64,000 bases of DNA from Cotesia glomerata (taxonomy: Eukaryota > Arthropoda > Insecta > Hymenoptera > Braconidae): positions 11,309,672 to 11,373,671 of the forward strand of contig NC_058166.1 of assembly GCF_020080835.1 (NCBI RefSeq), read 5' to 3'. The position numbers were made by a program, and so were the translations under genes. A model generated the notes under the pieces. That model did no database searches. It worked only from the letters and a program-made list of their open reading frames with translations, and had not been told where the DNA came from. Positions within the stretch are counted from its first letter, which is position 1, and every line of letters starts with the position of its first letter. Below, in pieces: positions 9,938 to 21,707 of the stretch.

Positions 9938-11474
9938 TTGTAGGGGGAATCCTTTTTACGGATTCTAGGCATAGCTGTTTGGCCTGGATATGTGGCGACT
10001 CGACGCAGCGTCATACTAACTCGACACTAACGCCCCTACCCACTAAACCCTAAACCCCTTTTCCTTCTTTCCTCTAATCCCTCATGGAAACCGCCGTCAG
10101 GCATTACTTCGTGAAGGGAGGATCTAGCTACTGCTCTTCCTTCTGGTGGCTAAGGTGTTAACTATCTTCCTTCTATCTTCTGCTATTTGCTCTTTTTCTT
10201 TCGGTGGAACGCAAGTCTTTAAGGACTTCTGTTGCAAACGTGTTGGTAGCGTTCCAGGCAGCTTCTGATGACAACATTGCTTCTACTAGTGAATCTGGTA
10301 GCATTCTCTGGTTCAGGATCCTCTCCAGTTCTTCACGCTGTGGATCGAAACGAGGACATACAAAGAAGACGTGCTCCGCGTCTTCAGCAGCTCCTGGGCA
10401 GGACGGGCACTCCGAAGAGTCATCGTGCTTAAAGCGGTGTAGATACTCTCGAAAACACCCATGTCCCGACAACATCTGCGTAAGATAGTAATTGACCTCA
10501 CCGTGATTCCGGTTAAGCCAAATGTCGACCCGAGGTATGAGACGGTGCGTCCACCTACCCTTCTCTGCAGCATCCCATTGTAGTTGCCATCGGCCTATGC
10601 TCTTTTGCCGTTCTTCAATTCTAAGTTCTTCCGGGCTCAGTGCAGTTGACCTTTTTCGTTGGTAAAGGGCCCGTCTTTCCTCTGCTAGAACTCTAAGAGG
10701 TAGGGTTCCAGCAATGACGCACACTGCTTCTTCTGATAGAGTGCGGAAGGCACTAGCTACTCGTAGGGCACTCTGTCGGTATATTGGTCCAGCTTTTCTC
10801 CATGATTCTTGGGTTTCCAGTGCATCAGCCCAAATGGATATTCCGTAAGTGAGCACTGATGTGACTACTGATGACAATAGTAGCCTCCTGCTCTGCATTG
10901 GGCCTCCGATGTTAGGCATCAGCCGTGCGAGACTAGCCCTCACTACTGACGCTTTGGCACTGACATGTTCCACCTGCTGTTTGAAGTTGAGTCGTGCATC
11001 CAGCATCACTCCCACATAACGGATAAATGGTTGTGATGTGATTTCTCGGTCACCGACATTAATCTTATTTGTTTCAACTTCTTTTCGGCTGGTAATAAGC
11101 ACTGCTTCGGTCTTCTGCTTGGCCAGTTGTAGGTTCACTGTATCCATCCACTGGTTGATCTTCTCAAAAGTGATGTCAAACAGATGTTGAATCTCGTCGA
11201 GGTGTTTGGCGACGATCACTGCGGCAACATCATCCGCATACGCTACCAGTTTGACACATCTTGGAAGCTTCAGTCTCAGGAGCCCGTCATACATGATATT
11301 CCACAGAAGTGGACCAAGAACAGAGCCCTGTGGCACACCACCGGTTATATCATACTCTTTTGGACCATTCTTTGTATCGAATTTCAGCACTCTATCTGTA
11401 AAATAGCTAATCACTAGTCTGCGAAGATATGTTGGCACGTTCTTCTCGTCGAGAGCTTGCATGATGCAGTCCCA

Positions 11475-11475
<1 letters not shown>
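9935..11475 (-). mobile_element. 5'-truncated R1-clade LINE inserted in an AC tract
   Basis: The 3' half of a non-LTR retrotransposon on the minus strand: the C-terminal part of ORF2, a 3' UTR and a short A tail. It is flanked on both sides by (GT)n, which is (AC)n on its sense strand. It matches the full-length copy at 52.7-57.9 kb. Its protein is closer to the second truncated copy (57.9 kb) than to the full-length one, for example DPQREELERILNQ in both. Insertion into AC repeats with 5' truncation is typical of target-primed reverse transcription by Waldo/Mino-type R1-clade elements. Confidence 0.85.
10173..11475 (-). pseudogene. LINE ORF2 fragment: reverse transcriptase C-half and zinc finger
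   Basis: About 430 residues uninterrupted but lacking the endonuclease and the N-terminal RT. It has the RT catalytic YADD box, the GVPQGSVLGPLLWNIMYDGL motif before it, the RT thumb region, and a C-terminal zinc-knuckle-like CPSC...H...C near residues 350-370. The first ATG (11462) is internal to the original ORF2 and not a true start. No frameshift is seen, so the copy is probably young. Confidence 0.85.

Positions 11476-11520
<45 letters not shown>
11476..11520. repeat. (GT)n microsatellite flanking LINE 5' end
   Basis: About 22 GT units, continuing into AAGTAAGTAAGTATGTATGT. It belongs to a minus-strand copy of the abundant repeat family. Confidence 0.95.
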
Positions 11521-11522
<2 letters not shown>

Positions 11523-11940
11523 GTAAGTAAGTATGTATGTAAATCTCTTATAACTTTTGAACGGTTAAACCGATTTCATTGCGGTTGGTGCCATTCGAAA
11601 GGGCTTGGCCAAACTTAGATTTTTAATACAAATTGGACTGATTCAGACCGATGGATTTCGAAAAATCTAAAAAAAAAAACTGTAAAAAAAAATTTTTTCA
11701 AAAGTGGTTTTTTTAGAATAACTTTTAAACGGCTTTATCAATCAACTCCAAAAACTAATCAGCTCTTAACATCAAAAAACCACGTCGATTGCCAATAATC
11801 TGGTCAAAATCGGTTGATTCGTTCGAGAGATATCGTGCAGGAAAAAAAACCCAAAAAAGAGTTTTTTCGGAATTACTCCGAAATTTCTAGTTTGACCAAT
11901 TGAAACTTAGAAATTCTTTATGAGGCTTAAAAAACTGTGT
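11521..11940 (-). repeat. Copy B of abundant AC-carrying repeat family, truncated
   Basis: Reads in reverse relative to copy A: TTATAACTTTTGAACGG, GGTGCCATTCGAAAGGGCTT and CACGTCGATTGCC blocks in the expected order. It stops abruptly at TA followed by CACAGTAAAAAAT, which looks like the end of another element at 11942. Confidence 0.7.
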
Positions 11941-11941
11941 A

Positions 11942-12110
11942 CACAGTAAAAAATATTGTGTATTTGTGTCGAAAACGGTTTGTGTTAAAATTTGTTGTGT
12001 GTTAAGATAACACAAAGTTTGTGTTACTTTATTTTGTAACATAAAAATGTGTTATACACTCTTCTTTAACACATTTTGTATGTTACTATGGAATTAACGC
12101 AAAGTTTGTG
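11942..12110. repeat. GTGTTA-rich sequence beginning with CACAGTAAAAAAT
   Basis: The TA-flanked CACAGTAAAAAAT start resembles the ends of the CACTG/CACAG MITEs in the window. The interior is built of GTGTT and AACAC words in both orientations. The partner end was not found with confidence (a weak match lies near 13600). Confidence 0.35.
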
Positions 12111-12558
12111 TCAAAACGCGCGTCGGTTCTTTATTTTACGCGGCAACCGTTTTCACAAAGTGAGCGTCATCATTTGCATCTTTTTTGTTGGTGTTTTGAG
12201 TGTTAATAATAAAGTTATTTAATTTAAAAATAAAAAATAAAGTAAGTTTATAATACGAACAAAGAAATTGATGTAATCAACAGTGAGTTATTATTTATTC
12301 ATTAATGAAATTTCTGAATACTGTAGATAACCTTTCTTTCTTCAAAGATAACCCTAAAATTTGTTTTTATAAAATAAAGTACTCTTAATAGTAGATATTA
12401 AAAAAATATTCTCTGTAAAATTTATGATTATTATAAATTAAAATTTCTGAATTTTTTAACTGCCAGTTACTGATTTTCTTTTTTTATTACATTTTTTTTT
12501 TTTATACCATGTATGCAATATTAAAATTTATTTTGACGTAAGTTTGATTTTTTTTTAG

Positions 12559-12708
12559 ATGAGTGGGAATTCATCTAACATTGAAAAATTTGATGTGAAT
12601 CAAAATCAAAAAGTGACTGTCATGTTTATTCTGGAGTGGAATAATACTAAAGTTTGGGCCAAACTAAATTTGCCTGTTACGTTTAACGACTTTATTTTAA
12701 AAGATTAA
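12559..12708 (+). other. Small ORF of unknown function (49 aa)
   Basis: An ATG directly follows a T-rich TTTTTTTTAG that could be a splice acceptor. The frame encodes 49 residues (starts MSGNSSNIEKFDV, ends NDFILKD) and stops with TAA. It is not recognised. It could be the last exon of a small gene or a transposon relic; coding potential is unproven. Confidence 0.2.
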
Positions 12709-12937
12709 TCTTCATTATAACTAATTATTTCTTATAATCTAATGTGAAAATATAATAAATATTATTAAATAATAAAAACAATTATATTTTTTAATTTGCT
12801 GCTTCATTTCTAAAACCTATAAATTGTTTTTCGATTTAATTATTTAAAATTTTACCTACAATTATTTACATTCGATAACTGTTGATTTATTAAAATGTAA
12901 ATAAAAAAAAAAAATTTTTTTTTAATAAATATCCACA

Positions 12938-13430
12938 GATTCGGTAGAATCTGGCGCCAACTTCCGTTCAAATCCGTTGTCAACGGAGCGCCAGACTACC
13001 GACTATGTTTACTGTAAGCAGAACGGTATTTTGAGGTTGCAAAATTTTATTTCATTCTACGATACTTTTTTTTTCTAAATTGTATATTATAACAGTAATT
13101 CATACTTTATTTTGCTGTTATTAATTAATTATATTCACTTATAACAATTAATCTACTTGAAATTACTAAATTTAATCAGCACAAACTATAGCAACGCAAA
13201 AATTTCGATCCTGACTTTTTTTCGATGGGCAAAGTGATCTGCCACAGACTAAATAATTCGAGAATGCATAGTAATCCTTCATTAGATGGGAAAATACGGT
13301 TAAAACAAGACATTTCACAGCTTGCATCTACACCCGCCAGGGTGCGCTGGAATTATTTTTACATAAACTGTAGCTTCAAGAGGATAGTTTGCTATAAAAA
13401 ATGCAGCCAACGCGAGATTTAAGTTGGTAC
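12938..13430 (+). repeat. 0.5 kb repeat, copy 1 of 3
   Basis: Begins with an inverted repeat: GATTCGGTAGAATCTGGCGC, then CGGAGCGCCAGACTACCGA. It runs through GTAAGCAGAACGG, ATCAGCACAAACTATAGC and CGCCAGGGTGCGCTGG to GCCAACGCGAGATTTAAGTT. Matching copies are at 17920-18415 and 21708-22160. Downstream it shares a tag reading ACAGTTTCACTGTAAAAAAT with the third copy region. Confidence 0.7.
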
Positions 13431-13439
13431 CAATTGTAA

Positions 13440-14155
13440 ATTTTTATTATAATTACAAAAAATACTAAAATCTGAACAAAAACAGTTTCACTGTAAAAAA
13501 ATCGCGCCAAGTCCACGTTCATAAAACTATTAAGAAAAAAAAATTTGTTTTTCTCTTTACAAAAAGATAAATTTTTGGGGGAAATATGTAAATTTTTTAC
13601 TATGTGTAAAATAAAAGACGCTTGCCAACTTATCTTCAAATAGTGTTGTGTATTTGATAAACACAATGTCCTTACTGTTGCCATGAAAGTGTATATTTGT
13701 TTTCTAAAAAATTATTAAGTGAAAATAATATTTATTAAAAACTAATATATATTGAGTGAAAATAAATTTACTTATATTTTTATTTAACACAAGATGATTA
13801 ATATGTGTTGAGAATTGTTTGAATTTCATCTGACAATAGATTTTCACTTTGTGCCAGTTCTTTAATCGACCGTCACTTATTTCCCTCATTAAATTCATGA
13901 AATTTATAACTGCGTTTCTGAAGTTTACTATTAAATTACTCACTAGACTAAGACTCTGTTATTTATTGACATTACACCAATCACCATTAAAATTTTGAAC
14001 GCACCGATCTCATTAATGGTATTAACCATTTGATAAAGTATAGTTCTATAAGGATAATTTCAAATAAGTATGATTAAGAAAGTAATACAAAAACGTAGCT
14101 TCATAAAAAAAAATTTAGGTTAACAATATATTTTAACTATTTAACTTTTAGTCAA
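13440..14155. other. AT-rich spacer with shared repeat tag, no gene seen
   Basis: Contains GAACAAAAACAGTTTCACTG near 13477 (also at 21595 and 22218) and otherwise low-complexity AT-rich DNA. Open frames have no recognisable features. Confidence 0.4.
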
Positions 14156-15057
14156 TTTTTAACTTCCCGCTAAGAAAATTGAAAATTTTCAAAAATCGGG
14201 AAGTTATTCGTTTTACCCCGTTTTGCGAAAATCGAGTTTTCATTAGATCTCAATGTTTTAAGGTCACAAGAAGCTTCCCTGACTCTTCTCACGATGGTAT
14301 TCGTGCGGTGAATGTGTGTGTGTGTGTATGTGTATTTGTATGTAAACTTCTTATAACTTTTGAACGGCTTGGCCGATCGGATCGAAATAGGTAGCGATCC
14401 AAAGAGTATCATTGCCATTAAATTTCGCAATAATTTGAATTGATTTGGTTCGCTAGATTTTGAGAAATCTTAAAAATAAAATTTTCAAAAAATCGTTTTT
14501 TTGGAATAACTTTTAAACGGCTTTATCGATCAATTCCAAAAACTAATCCGCTGTTAAGTTTGCCACCAGTCCCGTCAAAATCGATTGACTCGTTCAAGAG
14601 TTATCGAAAACGAAAAATTTCGAAAAAAGTATTTTTTTCACATAACTTCGACATTTCTCTTTGGATCGTTTTTGATAAAATGGAATAATTATTAGTGCCC
14701 AAAAAACCACGACGACCGCCAACAAGAACGTGAAAATCAGTTAATTGGTTCGTGAGTTATCGTTGTCGAAAAAATTCGGAAAAAGTGAATTTTTCAAATT
14801 TCTCTAAGATTTTCGGTTTGATCAGTTTGTATTTAAAAGTTTATTATAGAATTGGAAAAACTGCGTGGAACACTGCCAACCGCGTGAAAATCAGTTCATT
14901 CATTCAGAAATTATTGCAGTTTGAAAATTCAAAAAATACTGTTTTATTAAACTTCTATCAGACTTCTGAGCTTGAAGAGCTCAAAAACTTAGAACAGCAA
15001 ACTCTATGAGCTTAGAGAGCTCAAAATAACAGATAAATTCTATTTTTGAGCTCGAAG
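14156..15057 (-). repeat. Copy C of abundant AC-carrying repeat family
   Basis: Starts TTTTTAACTTCCCGCTAAGA (the inverse of the family tail), then the GTTTTACCCCGTTTTGCGAA block, a short GT tract (14311-14328) and the body ending in GAGCTC-rich words. The far terminus is lost because copy D starts directly at a GT tract at 15058. Confidence 0.75.
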
Positions 15058-15678
15058 AGTGTGTGTGTCTGTGTATATATGTAAAACTCTCGTAACTATT
15101 GAACAGCTTGACCGACTTCATCGCGGTTGGTGTCATTCGAAAGGGATTTGCCAAACTGAGATTTCCTGAAAGTTGAAACCAATTCAGTACGGTAGATTTC
15201 AAGAAATTGCAAAAATAGTGAAAAAAAAGTTGTTTTTTTTTTCATTTTTTCAAAATATCTCCGATTTGGCTGAACCAATCGACCTCAAAAACTAGTCAGC
15301 TTTAAGCTCTTAGCCTTGAAAACCCGCATCGATCGCTACCAAGTGCGTCAGAATCGGTTGATGCGCTCGTGAGATATCGTTGTCGAAAAAAATCGAAAAA
15401 AATGTTTTTTTGTAATAACTTCGAAATTTTTTATCAGATCAATTTTTTTCTTCAAAATTTTTTATAGAGTTTAAAAAACTTTATCGATCACCGCCAACCG
15501 CGTGAAAATTGGTTGATTCATTCAAAAGTTATAGCAGTTTGAAAATTTTAAGAATCGTGTTTAATCAAACTTTGATAAGACTTTTGAGCTCGAAGAGCTC
15601 AAAAGCATAGGAAAGCTATCTCTTTGAGCTTAGAGAGCTCAAAATAACATATAAATTGTATTTTTGAGCTCGAAGATT
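15058..15678 (-). repeat. Copy D of abundant AC-carrying repeat family, joined to copy C
   Basis: The unit restarts at GTGTGTGTCTGTGTATATATG and repeats the same blocks (AACAGCTTGACCGACTTCAT, GGTGTCATTCGAAAGGGATT), ending in a GAGCTCGAAGA word. The junction with C lies within the AC/GT tract, so it could stem from unequal exchange or slippage between tracts. Confidence 0.7.
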
Positions 15679-15786
15679 ATTTTTTTTCGGGTATAGCGAG
15701 ATGGTTAAGTTAATATGAAATCTTCCGTACCACTCGAGTCATGCATATAGATTTCATACTAACTTTATCACCTCTCTATACCTTTA

Positions 15787-17254
15787 CACTAAGAAAACAA
15801 TTCATTTAAATGAAATGAGGCTCGTTAACTATAAATAAATCTCTTATTTAAATATCACCAGAAATATTTATTTGTTACAAATAAATTTATTTATTTGAGA
15901 CAAATAAATTTATTTATTTGAGACAAATAAATTTATTTATTTGAGACAAATAAATTTATTTATTTGAGACAAATAAATTTATTTATTTGAGACAAATAAA
16001 TTTATTTATTTGAGACAAATAAATTTATTTATTTGAGACAAAGTTATAGTATATTTGAATGAAATCCAGATTTTTTTATAGTTAACAAATATTTCTTTAG
16101 TGCTAAAAATCGTATATTTCAATCAAATCAGATTTGTTAACTATAAATAAATGGTATGTTTGAACATACTCAAAGCAATGATTTTTAGTTTTAGGTTATA
16201 AAGTTGTAAAAGTGGATATATCGAACGTTTGGGGTAAAATGGGCACTTCTTTTGGAATTATTACTTATACTGAAATTAACAATGACAATAAAGTTAGCCG
16301 ACATCTAAAAATTTTTAGAATTTTTTTTATTGAAAAAAATTTTACAAAAAAATTTTTTTTTTAATTTCATTTGTAAAAAATTTGAAAAACTGTACGTGTG
16401 CAATTAAAAAAAAATATTATTTAGTTCTAATTTAACACATTAAGCAATATATAAAAAATAAAAAATGTCGACTAACTTTATTATTTAAAATTAACAGACA
16501 TCTGTAAATTTTTTCGACTTTCATAACAATAAAATTATTATGAAAAAATTTTAATTAAATAATTTCACATGTTAAAGTTAATAAAAATCATCAGTGTAAA
16601 TTTTTTAGGAGCATTTTTTTATTGTAATTGATTTGTTATAAAGATTTTTAAAATTGACAGCTGACGGCTAACTTCAGTATCATAGTAATCATACTATTTT
16701 TATTGGTATTATAAGTAATAGATATATTTTTTTACGAAAATAATCTAATATTGTTATAAAATATACAAATTTTATATTCAATAACACTTTTGAAATTTTC
16801 TGTAAAAAAAATTATTACAGAATGACACGAATTTTAGGTTGAGAAATTTTTTTTTTCGTTCCAATAACTGCATGAAATATAAAAAAAAAATAGTAATTCA
16901 CAACCAGAAAAAATAAAATTTCTTTAAGATCAATAGGTAAATTAATATTATAATAAAATAAATATAAAAGAAATAGTGGTTGGTCACAAAAAAGTCAAAT
17001 GTAAACAATACTCTTACATTAAAAAATAGCGACACCAAGCGTAGTTTACTTGAAACGAGATTTGTTAATAGTTAACAAATCTTTATTTGAATGAAATAAA
17101 TGAGTCGATTCAATTAAATAAACCAAAACGAAGTAGTATTTGATTCAAAGTAATATATATTTATATAAAAGAAATTTGTTAACATTAAATAAATATTTTT
17201 GATTCATTTCAAATAAATCTGTGTATTTGAGTCAAACAAACCGTTTTCTCAGTG
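15787..17254. mobile_element. 1.47 kb non-autonomous element, CACTAAGAAAAC / GTTTTCTCAGTG ends
   Basis: 12-bp terminal inverted repeats with one mismatch. The left flank is TA and the right flank TG, suggesting a decayed TA duplication. Subterminal regions are rich in TTAACTATAAATAAAT-like words in both orientations. A seven-copy 23-bp tandem array lies inside. No transposase frame was seen. Confidence 0.5.
15878..16038. repeat. Tandem array, 23-bp unit x 7
   Basis: Seven consecutive copies of a 23-bp unit beginning CAAATAAATTTATTTATTTG and ending AGA, essentially identical. The unit core AAATAAATTTATTT is itself nearly palindromic. Confidence 0.95.
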
Positions 17255-17915
17255 TGCGTGTAAAAGATGCAATTTCGAAAATTAATTACTCAAAAACGGT
17301 GCGGTGAATTGATCTGAAATTTTGGTGGTGAATTATTAATATATTTATCTTTTGATAAAAAAAATTCCATAAGTTTCTTGAAATATGCTTTTCGTGAAGG
17401 TACTACCTTAAGGAGGTATGGGAGTTAAGTCGAAATAATGAGATCAATTTAAAATTTTTAGGGTCGATAGAAATATATTTAATAGGTGTTGTGTTAAAAT
17501 TTCAGAGAGCTAGGGTTCATAGTTTAGTTATAAAACAAGATTTAAAACAGGTCATTTAACATTTTAATGACATACCAAATCTCACAACTACTCTTGTTTT
17601 AATAAATTTCACGATAAAAAAATGATGAGAAAGCTTCGAAAAACTCATTGTAAGAAAAAAAAAATTTTTCAAAAATTATTGAAAAAATAAAATTAAGTTG
17701 AGGGTACTTAGTTATAAAAATAATTGAGTTTGAAAAATATAAATTTAAAAAAAATCGTCAGTCATAGCAAATGTGGGTTATGTTGACGGCAATGCCGTAC
17801 ATGGTGGGTCGCGCGGGAAATTTAAAGCTTCAATGAAATAGGTTAAAAGAAATATCATATAGGTTAAGAAAAGTATTATAAAATTGTTTTTATTTATTAT
17901 AAAACATAACATAAT
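16040..17915. other. AT-rich sequence, no gene seen
   Basis: The first 1.2 kb is the interior of the TIR element. The rest (17255-17915) is AT-rich with no coding or structural feature I can support. Confidence 0.4.
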
Positions 17916-17919
17916 CTAC

Positions 17920-18415
17920 AGATTCGGTAGAATCTGGCGCCAAGTTCCGTTCAAAAATCCCGTTGCAAACGGAGCGCCAGACTACCGAATGTGTTTACAG
18001 TAAGCAGAACGGTTTTTTGAGGTTGTATAATTTTATTTAATTATATGGTACTTTTTTTCACTAATTTGTATATTATAACAGTGGGTCATAATTAATTTTA
18101 CCGTATTAATTAATTTATATTCACTTATAACAATTTATTTACTTGAAATTATTAAATTTTATCAGCACATACTATAGCGCGCTCACATTTTTCGATCCTG
18201 ACTTTTTTTTGATGGAGAAAAGTCAGCGCCACAGACTAGATAAAATAAAAATGTGTAGTAATCCTCCTATAGATACGCAACTATAGTTGAAAAAAGTATT
18301 GACAGCTTACATTTGTGGCCGCCAGGGCGCACTGGAATTATATCTACATAAACTGTAGCTTCAAGGGGATAGTTTGCGGTAAAAAATGCAGCCAACGCGA
18401 GATTTAAGTTAGTAC
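17920..18415 (+). repeat. 0.5 kb repeat, copy 2 of 3
   Basis: Same start inverted repeat (GATTCGGTAGAATCTGGCGC / GAGCGCCAGACTACCGA) and same internal blocks as copy 1, with small indels. It ends GCCAACGCGAGATTTAAGTT. Confidence 0.7.
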
Positions 18416-18719
18416 CGTAGAAAAGTAAACTCCAATCTTAAAGGTGCTCACACACATGTTAATAAACTAAGGTAAATTGCTTGCAATTATCCTTTTATTT
18501 ATTTACTTTGAGATCACTGCGAGAAAGTATTGTTGTATATAATTCTATATAATAAACTAACGATGTGGCTAAGGTAAAGCAAGCAAACGATACGACTCCG
18601 TACACAAACAGCACCGTATATATACGGAGTGTTACAAATCCCGGGAAATTCAAATTTTATACGTAATACACGCTTGTAGAATGGCACATGTACGAAGTCG
18701 TACACATACTACAGAATAA

Positions 18720-18724
18720 ATGAA

Positions 18725-18757
<33 letters not shown>

Positions 18758-19640
18758 GTTAAAAAATGGAAATAATTATAATGTTAATAATAAATTGATA
18801 AATATAATAGCAACGATATTTATTATTATTATAATTATTATTATTATAATTATTATAATAATAATTATTATTATTATTATTATCATTTTTAAATTATTGA
18901 GTATTGAGGATTAGATTTGAATTTATAATTATCTCAATTACGAAAAAATGTAAAAATTCATGTAAAATTAAAGTTTTAATTGATAATTTAGTTTGTTAAT
19001 CTAAGCCAAAGAGTATTTGCGGCTTATTTATATAAAATTTTATTGATGCTGCTAAATATTGTACGATAAGTGATACTTTCATTGATTTATATTGAAACTT
19101 TATAAACATTCAATTTCTGCGGGAAAAATACAAACTTTGAATTAAAAATTTTTTTAATAACAAATAATGTTAAAAATTTTTTTTAATATAAAATCCCTAG
19201 AATTAATTAGTGAATAACTTTCCATATGTATTTTTCTAAATATATTTTCTTTTACAGTCGACGCTCTCTGTATTAGACCTCTCTGTATTTGACCGCTCTC
19301 TGTATTTGACCACATTCTTCCTCTGTATTTGACGATTTTACACAGCTCTTATGGACAAGGACGAGTCAAATACAGAGAATGGTCCTGTACGGGCGAGTCA
19401 AATACAAAGAGCGTTGACTGTAATTCAATTGCATTTATTACCTAGAGTCAATACTTAAAAGAGCTAGAATTGTTTGATTTTGCTTTCTTCGGAAAAGTCA
19501 GCTGATCAAGATCTGAGTAATTCTGTTCGAGCACTGTACAGATACTACAAACGTCTTGATGATTGTAGCCTGTAGGTGGCACTACTTGTTAATTAAGCGA
19601 AGTTTGAAACGATGATATTTCTTACATAATACGAATATTA
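18720..19640 (+). repeat. Local duplication, copy 1
   Basis: Starts with AAT-rich microsatellites, then a block with GTATTTGCGGCTTATTTATA, GCTGCTAAATATTGTACGA and CTTTCTTCGGAAAAGTCAGC, ending CCTGTAGGTGGCACTACTTG. It is collinear with 19680-21280, differing by three MITE insertions. It carries the 166-bp MITE at 19255-19420, which copy 2 lacks. Confidence 0.8.
19255..19420. mobile_element. 166-bp MITE, CAGTCGACGCTCT ends, TA duplication
   Basis: Left CAGTCGACGCTCTCTGTATT and right AATACAAAGAGCGTTGACTG are inverted repeats, flanked by TA on both sides (19253-19254, 19421-19422). It is internally repetitive (CTCTGTATTTGACC three times). The empty site is visible in the duplicate near 20930. 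Tc1/mariner-type target. Confidence 0.8.
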
Positions 19641-19940
19641 TTTATAAGTTTACGAAATGTGATATTTACTAACAACAATATGATATTGACACTAAATAAT
19701 AATGAAAATAATAATAATTATAATAACGACAATATTAACAATGACAATAAGGATAATACTAAAAATATTTTTAATTGTAAAAATAAATTGATAATATGGT
19801 TTATCATTATTATCATTGATATTGTTTTTTAATTATTAAGTATTAAAGTATTAAATTCAAATTTACAACTATCACAACTACAAAAATGTAAAAAATTTTT
19901 CAAAATATATGTGAAATTAAAAGCTTACAATTGATCATTT

Positions 19941-20668
19941 CCCGTACAAAAATGGATTGATTACTTATCGATCACTGACTGATCAATCATCGATCACGGA
20001 TTGATCAACAACTCATCGTTAATTGATCAATAATTGATCAGTCAGTAATCAACCACAGATCAATAAGAGATCACTTAAAGATCAATAACTGATCACTCTG
20101 AGGAGAATAATCTGATAGTGATCAATCAAAGATCAGTTAGAGATCACCCAGTAATCAATCAGCGACAATCTACAGATCACTCGGAGACATTATAAAAATT
20201 GTCCAGTGATGGGATAAAAATTGCTTGATACTGAAAATAAAATTTATTTAAAGTATTCTTGATAATATTTTTTTTTTATTTCAGCTATTACTTTTGTATT
20301 TATTTATTATATTTATAGTTATATATTCAGTAATGATTACTTTATAAAGGGCCAATCTTTTCTTGATAATTAAATGGCCACTGTGTGATTTTCATTTAAA
20401 CACTGGACGATTTTTATGCGATTTCCGAATGATCTATAGGTTGTCGCTGATTGATTACTGGGTGATCTCTAACTGATCTTTGATTGATCACTATCAGATT
20501 ATTCTCCTCAGAGTGATCAGTTATTGATCTTTAAGTAATCTCTTATTGATCTGTGGTTGATTACTGACTGATCAATTATTGATCAATTAACGATGAGTTG
20601 TTGATCAATCCGTGATCGATGATTGATCAGTCAGTGATCGATAAGTAATCAATCCATTTTTGTACGGG
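19941..20668. mobile_element. 728-bp foldback element rich in TGATC words
   Basis: Ends CCCGTACAAAAATGGATTGA and TCAATCCATTTTTGTACGGG. The inverted arms run about 270 bp each and are made almost wholly of TGATCA/GATCAAT variants. The centre (about 20215-20395) is AT-rich without coding potential. Compared with the empty site near 18990 (ATTTAG), the insertion is flanked ATTT / TTAG, suggesting a 2-bp TT duplication. The superfamily is not clear. Confidence 0.75.
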
Positions 20669-20972
20669 TTAGTTCATCAATCTGAGCTAAAAAGTATTCG
20701 CGGCTTATTGATATAAAATTTTATCAATGCTGCTAGATATTGTACGAAAAGTGATACTTTAAATGATTTATATTAAAACTTTATAAACATTCAATTTCCG
20801 CGGGAAAAATACAAACTTTGAATTAAAAATTTTTTTAAAAACAAAAAATGTTAAAATATTTTTTTTAATATAAAATCCCTAGAATTAATTATTAAATAAT
20901 TTTCCATTCGTATTTTTCTAAATATACTTTCTTTTCATTTATTTGTATTTATTAACTAGAGTCAATATTTAA

Positions 20973-21104
20973 GCGCCAGTTTTTCAATCTAGGATAAAAT
21001 TTTATCTAATGATAAAATATATCTATATATTTCATATATATAAATATACTGGCATCATAATTTTATCCTGGATAAAATTTTATCTTTATTTGAAAAACTG
21101 GCCC
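20973..21104. mobile_element. 132-bp PIF/Harbinger-like MITE
   Basis: Ends GCGCCAGTTTTTCAA and TTGAAAAACTGGCCC are inverted repeats, flanked by TAA on both sides (20970-20972, 21105-21107). The duplicate at about 19462 reads CTTAAAAGAGC without the insert. A 3-bp TAA duplication with GGCCAGTTTTTCA ends is typical of PIF/Harbinger MITEs. The interior repeats GATAAAATTTTATC. Confidence 0.75.
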
Positions 21105-21707
21105 TAAAAGAGCTAGAATTGTTTGATTTTGCTTTCTTCGGAAAAGTCAGCTTATCAAGATCTGAGTAATTCTGTTCGAGCAATGTACAGATACTACAAA
21201 CGTCTTGATGATTGTTGCCTGTAGGTGGCACTACTTGTTAATTGAGCAAAGTTTGAAACGATGATATTTCTTACATAATATTTATTAACCAGTCTAAATA
21301 CACAACAGACTAAACGTTGTTCGAGTTCTACTTTCTTGGGATAAACCAGCTGTTCAGTGTCTGGGGAATTTTCATTGAAGATAGTGTACATTCTATAATC
21401 TCATGGTTGTTGCCTGTAGATGGCACTGTCATTCAATTCGGCGGGTTTTAAATAATCTTAATCTCTTGATAATACGTAACATAACTATGCGTTTGATACA
21501 TTGTGTCATTTACTAACAACAATATCATAATAACAATAAATAATATTGGTAATCATAATAACAACAACAATAATAGTAATTATAAGCCGAACAAAAACAG
21601 TTTCACTGTATAAAAATCGCGCCAAGTCCACGTTCATAAGACTATTAAGGAAAAAAAAATTTTTTTTTTTCTTCACAAAAAGATATAAAATAGAAAAATG
21701 AAAAAAT

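Larger units (their letters stand above)
19680..21280 (+). repeat. Local duplication, copy 2
   Basis: Collinear with 18720-19640, from AAT-rich start to CCTGTAGGTGGCACTACTTG, but carrying two extra insertions: the 728-bp element at 19941 and the 132-bp MITE at 20973. A third, more diverged block with TTGCCTGTAGATGGCACTGT follows at 21283-21500. Confidence 0.8.
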
